Below, piece by piece: positions 61,401-64,000 of a DNA stretch of 64,000 nt (positions are counted from its first letter, which is position 1; every line of letters begins with the position of its first letter). The position numbers and the translations under genes are program-made. The notes under the pieces are model-generated. The model was given only the letters and a program-made list of their open reading frames with translations. It searched no databases and was not told the DNA's origin. This stretch comes from Bradyrhizobiaceae bacterium PARB1 (GTDB taxonomy: Bacteria; Pseudomonadota; Alphaproteobacteria; Rhizobiales; Xanthobacteraceae): positions 682,001 to 746,000 of the forward strand of contig NKIY01000002.1 of assembly GCA_002256345.1 (NCBI GenBank), in the 5' to 3' direction.

Positions 61401-64000
61401 TCTCGAGATCCAGTCGACGATCGGCCGGAAGATTCGGCGAAAACTGGCTGACGCCCGAAGAACGGACGAATGCATCCCACCAAGGCTTGTTGTCGAAGTC
61501 CTCGCGGCCGACCTCGTCGAACGGGTGAATGCCCAGTCCGACGAATTCGGCGGTGATGCGCGACAGGGCGTTTCCTCGGCTGCCGTATTGAAGCAGATAG
61601 TCGAGGCGTATCTTCCTCGAACCGAGGTTGATATCCTTCAGTTCGTCCTCGATCCGCGTCCATTCGGCTATGCGGGCGACCAGGGCCTTCATATCGCTCT
61701 TCAGCTCGTCGAGTATCTTCGCCTTCTCCTCTTCGCTGAGATGCCTCGCTTGGGCGTCCGCGAGGCAGTCACGCGCGGCCGTGACGAGTATTTCGCGCCG
61801 GAGGTCGCGCAGATGAAGGCGTTCGATCTCGAGCGACTGGTTCGCGGCGTCCTGACGACTGTCGGAGAACACGATGCTCTTCGCCTGGGCGCCGATCGCG
61901 TGGAGGAGCTCGAAGAGCTCCGTAGCGACCATCTGGGAAGCCTTTCCGACGCCCGTGCGGAACGCCCTTATCGGCGAGTTCGCGCGTCCGGTACGCCGTC
62001 GGAACGAGTAGTCCGTGCCGCATTTCGGACAGCAGAAGGGCTGCGCCATCCTCGGGCGCACCTCCTGCCCCTTGGCGTTCCGGATCGCGTCGTTCGTTTG
62101 AAAATACACATGGCCGCCTATGTGCCCGGCAGGCACATCGTCCCGTTCGGTCACCGCGCCAGAGGTAGGATCGAGCGCCGCTCTCGTCCAAAGATCATAC
62201 CCTCGTTCCGAGATCTTCGGCTCGGCACTCTTCGGCCAGAACACCGCGAACTGCTTCCAGGTCATCTTGTCGTAGTATTCGGACCCGGCCTTCTCCGGAA
62301 TTCCTTCCAAATCGGCCGCGGAAGGCAGCAATTCGATCACCCGGGTGTTTCCGGCGGCCGAACCGCGTTGCCCTCCCAGGAGAAGCTCGCCGCATGCCTC
62401 GCAATAGAGGAGCTCGAACAGGCGCCTGCCCCGCGTGGCGTCGGGTGCGGCCTTGCCGTGCGAGACACCCCGCTCGATGGTGAGGTCGTCCACCTTGATG
62501 CCAGCGTTCCCGAGCCTCACCGAGCCGAAAAGACCCTCGACGTTTCGAATGAACCCGTGGAAGCGGAAGGACGGAAGCCCCGGAGGCGTGTCGGCGCGAT
62601 GCCCGGCACTTTCCGGCAGCGCGCGCACCAGCATGAGTCCTCGCAAAGCCTTCGTCGCCGTCTCGGCGCCGAATATCCTGCTTGCGAGCTTGTCGATCGA
62701 CGTGGCCCTGACATTTCCGTCGATCGTGCAGGAGCTCGTCAGTATCTCGGCCGCTCGGTTCGATAGCTTCTGAACGACGTCCTTCTCCCAGGCGCCGAGC
62801 CCGAGAGCGACGGCGATGGCTTTCAGGGCATCAACGACGGGTGGCGACCGAGGAACGTCCCGTACGACGCCTTCACCTTGCGGATCGCAGGCATCGATGA
62901 GCGCCTCGAAAGGTTCGCGGGAGAGCTTCGGCACCTCGATCTGATCGAGATGCGGCTTCCCCGGCACGACGCAGTCCAGCCAGAACTTAAGATCGGTCGT
63001 TCCGGCGTCGCCGGCGGCGGGGCTGGTTCCGTAGGGTGCGAAGAGGTCCCGCAGATAGCGGAGGCTGTGCTTCTCGTTCTCGGCATCCAGCGGCAGCGAC
63101 GCGCTGGAAGCGAGTATGCGCAGCTTGTGGATCCGGCGGGGATCGTCGAGTCCCAGTCGCTGCAGCAGTGACTTGATCAGGAAGGACACTTCCGTTCCGG
63201 CCGATCCTCGAACGAGATGGAGTTCGTCGACGACGAAGAACAGATATGCATCCGGATCGGACTCCAGCCAGCGGCGTGTCGCCTCGAAGACGTCATCCTC
63301 GACCTCGCGCGACAACATGGTGCCCAACATGGACGCGTTCGTGACCAGGATGTCCGGCGGGGCCCGATGCATGTCCCACCGCCCGGCCATTTCCCCGCCA
63401 TCGATCGAGGGGAAGATGTACCTGGTGGGCTCCGGCGGCTTCTTTCCCGCTGCGTGAGCTTTCCGAAGCTCCTCGCGGTCGTGTTCGCGCGCCGCTTCCT
63501 GATCGCTGGCGAAACGACGCATCTCCTCCCGGAATTCTTCGCCACGCCGCGCCCGCCGTGCTTTCTCGCCCTTCTCCTGCGATTTGCGCGGATGCCGTTC
63601 GTATCCCGTAACCGGCGTCGTTCGCGTGTACTGACCGAAGAATATCCGGTTGCCGGAGAATCTTCTGTCCATCACGGCCCGAGCCGCATCGGAGTCGAGC
63701 GTTCGGCGGAGACGCACCATCTGATCGTCGACGAGCGCATTCATGGGATAGAGGATGATCGCGCGGAGCGCCTTCGGCCGTTGCTGGCTTTCATTGCGTC
63801 GCATGTGGACGAAGGCATCGCCGCCCGCCCACCACCTCTCCTGCAGAAATCCGGCGTTCGGAGCGGGCCATTTCACCGCTTCGTTCGCGATCGTGGCCAG
63901 GATCGGGAGCATGAAGCTCTCCGTCTTGCCGGAGCCGGTGCCCGATGTGACGATGCCGGGCTGGCCCGGCTTCGATCCGCGAAAGAGCATCTCCACCTGA
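58486..64000 (-). CDS. Giant DUF1998 helicase, C-terminal ~1,838 residues (DruE-like; start beyond window)
   Basis: The frame runs off the right edge, so the N-terminus is missing. Visible SF2 helicase motifs: Walker A GTGSGKTES (63919-63944), YPMNALVDDQM, ILVTNASMLGTML, a DELH box (about 63216-63234), ILASSASL, and in the second RecA domain EVGIDIGSLQTVYQAN and RVGRAGRRGQ. Several zinc-type Cys pairs follow (CEACGELL, CPKCGTDYSF, CRCESCERVH-like, CTGCGSATHE, CEDCHDEV), and DUF1998 at the end has CSTACYMCIQQYQNRRYHPL. Length above 1,800 residues plus DUF1998 in the same chain fits DruE of Druantia antiphage systems, where it is the last gene; DrmA and MrfA are much shorter. DpdJ-like helicases remain an alternative. 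Confidence 0.8.
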   Translation of the reverse strand, partial: QVEMLFRGSKPGQPGIVTSGTGSGKTESFMLPILATIANEAVKWPAPNAGFLQERWWAGGDAFVHMRRNESQQRPKALRAIILYPMNALVDDQMVRLRRTLDSDAARAVMDRRFSGNRIFFGQYTRTTPVTGYERHPRKSQEKGEKARRARRGEEFREEMRRFASDQEAAREHDREELRKAHAAGKKPPEPTRYIFPSIDGGEMAGRWDMHRAPPDILVTNASMLGTMLSREVEDDVFEATRRWLESDPDAYLFFVVDELHLVRGSAGTEVSFLIKSLLQRLGLDDPRRIHKLRILASSASLPLDAENEKHSLRYLRDLFAPYGTSPAAGDAGTTDLKFWLDCVVPGKPHLDQIEVPKLSREPFEALIDACDPQGEGVVRDVPRSPPVVDALKAIAVALGLGAWEKDVVQKLSNRAAEILTSSCTIDGNVRATSIDKLASRIFGAETATKALRGLMLVRALPESAGHRADTPPGLPSFRFHGFIRNVEGLFGSVRLGNAGIKVDDLTIERGVSHGKAAPDATRGRRLFELLYCEACGELLLGGQRGSAAGNTRVIELLPSAADLEGIPEKAGSEYYDKMTWKQFAVFWPKSAEPKISERGYDLWTRAALDPTSGAVTERDDVPAGHIGGHVYFQTNDAIRNAKGQEVRPRMAQPFCCPKCGTDYSFRRRTGRANSPIRAFRTGVGKASQMVATELFELLHAIGAQAKSIVFSDSRQDAANQSLEIERLHLRDLRREILVTAARDCLADAQARHLSEEEKAKILDELKSDMKALVARIAEWTRIEDELKDINLGSRKIRLDYLLQYGSRGNALSRITAEFVGLGIHPFDEVGREDFDNKPWWDAFVRSSGVSQFSPNLPADRRLDLEKKIMVNQYELVEDVIFANTFFALEETGLAYPSLSSDDTETTRKLDAWLRVFASASRVREGKFFDEHNFITWDKPHVVPQKNRVRRFAERVFGATADNGLKDVLEDLAKIGHLGGVIEVGKLHLRVAQSGDPFWRCESCERVHLHRGEQICTRCHTSLPDVPTGAVDALWESNFLGRRIVRGHDQAIKRFRLRCEELSGQTEDFSDRLRRFKDIFVGQDNEVGRLAEEIDMLSVTTTMEVGIDIGSLQTVYQANMPPQRFNYQQRVGRAGRRGQAFSFVTTFCRGRSHDAFYFRHPESITGDAPPPPFLAVDHDPIPNRLLRKVWLRAAFAVVRDGCLSRGEPFPGDDLTPPDVHGEYVPTGPFYAVGSPWPDRLLEALRSTQSIRDDFVNSAVLDQQQRKRLLAASKPETLLDEIMARRDAAPRDSAGLAQFLAEQGLLPMYGMPTRVRDLYLGMRTKGRGSKEEMSWLSMDRDLDMAIFEFAPGSLLVKDKQKHKAIGFTGSLIDPERRGKNVVVHPPMTNWISEYGFVGWCTGCGSATHERERPVAIMRCEDCHDEVPPESFRHYISPSAFRTDFRPEEGDVDEVGVMSTRTVATVAREGTPQDVGSIRIHAGAGTTIMQLNDGRPNDLGEQQLFEVEMMTDQEVATYPRGVHLPEQAIDTEVSIDAKNRRFARTDGGIGQFGLFARKATDAVFVEAMRFNERLNIDLVAKAGARTHIAARAAAISATHLVVQKAALELDVAPDEFEALEPRLRHGRPLLQIADTLINGSGLCRRLCQAGADGRPDVARIIDEILNAPAEWPLVDFMTVDHGDRCSTACYMCIQQYQNRRYHPLLDWRLGLAYLRAMTDLTYQCGLDGDFVSHPELNGWLERAHALAQSVASMRPQFWRMEPEGDMRLPCLVETDGRGSVNRRLLVIHPLWRADQKLLQHLGVTSSEVPTLVVDTFDLERRPLRALEMADGRAPAPPPQ

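Noticed and set aside
46133-64000. A complete integrated element (prophage, ICE or transposon) bounded by tRNA or attachment repeats
   Set aside because: No integrase, tRNA gene, phage structural gene, or flanking direct repeats were seen in the window; the right boundary is outside.

Overview
This high-GC window looks like a chromosomal stretch of an alphaproteobacterium of the order Hyphomicrobiales, most likely Nitrobacteraceae/Bradyrhizobiaceae (Bradyrhizobium, Rhodopseudomonas, Afipia or Tardiphaga type). The evidence is the gene set and order (amiC next to mrcA, rne with an interrupted S1 domain, aroQ-accB-accC, aat, a DUF2155 protein, the NDUFA12 accessory subunit, B12-dependent nrdJ), the many DUF1236/DUF6894/BA14K proteins, GGAAC-N16-CGTT promoters of the general stress sigma factor type, and GTTC-N7-GTTC LexA boxes. 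The genus cannot be fixed from the sequence alone.

Positions 1 to about 46,050 are ordinary core and shell genome. From the left: the start of a class A penicillin-binding protein and the amidase AmiC (cell wall); RNase E behind a ~700-base leader; a GlxA-type regulator; two small membrane proteins; DctA; an aminotransferase-bioY pair; an M48 metalloprotease with TPRs; a divergent ArsR/SRPBCC pair; an orphan TolB N-terminal domain protein; an EF-hand protein; a MaoC hydratase; a TTT-type solute-binding protein; a membrane adenylate/guanylate cyclase; a DsbA-like thioredoxin; a PQQ dehydrogenase; stress-type small proteins; the aroQ-accB-accC cluster; a three-gene two-component operon behind a sigma-EcfG-type promoter; an anion symporter; type II NADH dehydrogenase; aat; DUF2155; an SDR/esterase/GFA cluster; aspartase; NDUFA12; a BA14K protein; a GAF histidine kinase; a DMT exporter; and nrdJ with a long, apparently structured leader. 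A short REP-like element (core GGGTTGAGCGCAGCG and its complement) is scattered between genes here.

From about 46,100 to the right edge the content changes to an accessory, defence-island-like region. It opens with a truncated ISL3 transposase and a protein with two XRE-like helix-turn-helix domains. Then come: (i) on the plus strand, an MNT nucleotidyltransferase with no full-length partner, then an LCAT/PGAP1-like alpha/beta hydrolase and a CHAT (caspase-like) protease 13 bases apart; (ii) converging on it, a minus-strand operon of a small HTH protein, a classical AAA+ ATPase and a large subtilisin-like (S8) protease, whose stop codon overlaps that of the CHAT gene by four bases; (iii) two diverged copies of a small LexA-boxed gene, one broken, flanking a Uma2-family nuclease; (iv) an unknown acidic helical protein; and (v) the C-terminal ~1,838 residues of a very large DUF1998 helicase resembling DruE of Druantia, whose N-terminus and probable operon partners lie beyond position 64,000.

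The best candidates for undescribed biology are the hydrolase-CHAT pair (a protease next to a lipase-like enzyme that could be its zymogen target), the HTH-AAA-subtilase operon that converges on it, and the SOS-box small gene family between these modules and the helicase. These functional proposals are inference; the motifs and gene arrangement are read directly from the sequence. No tRNA, rRNA, CRISPR array or complete insertion sequence was seen.
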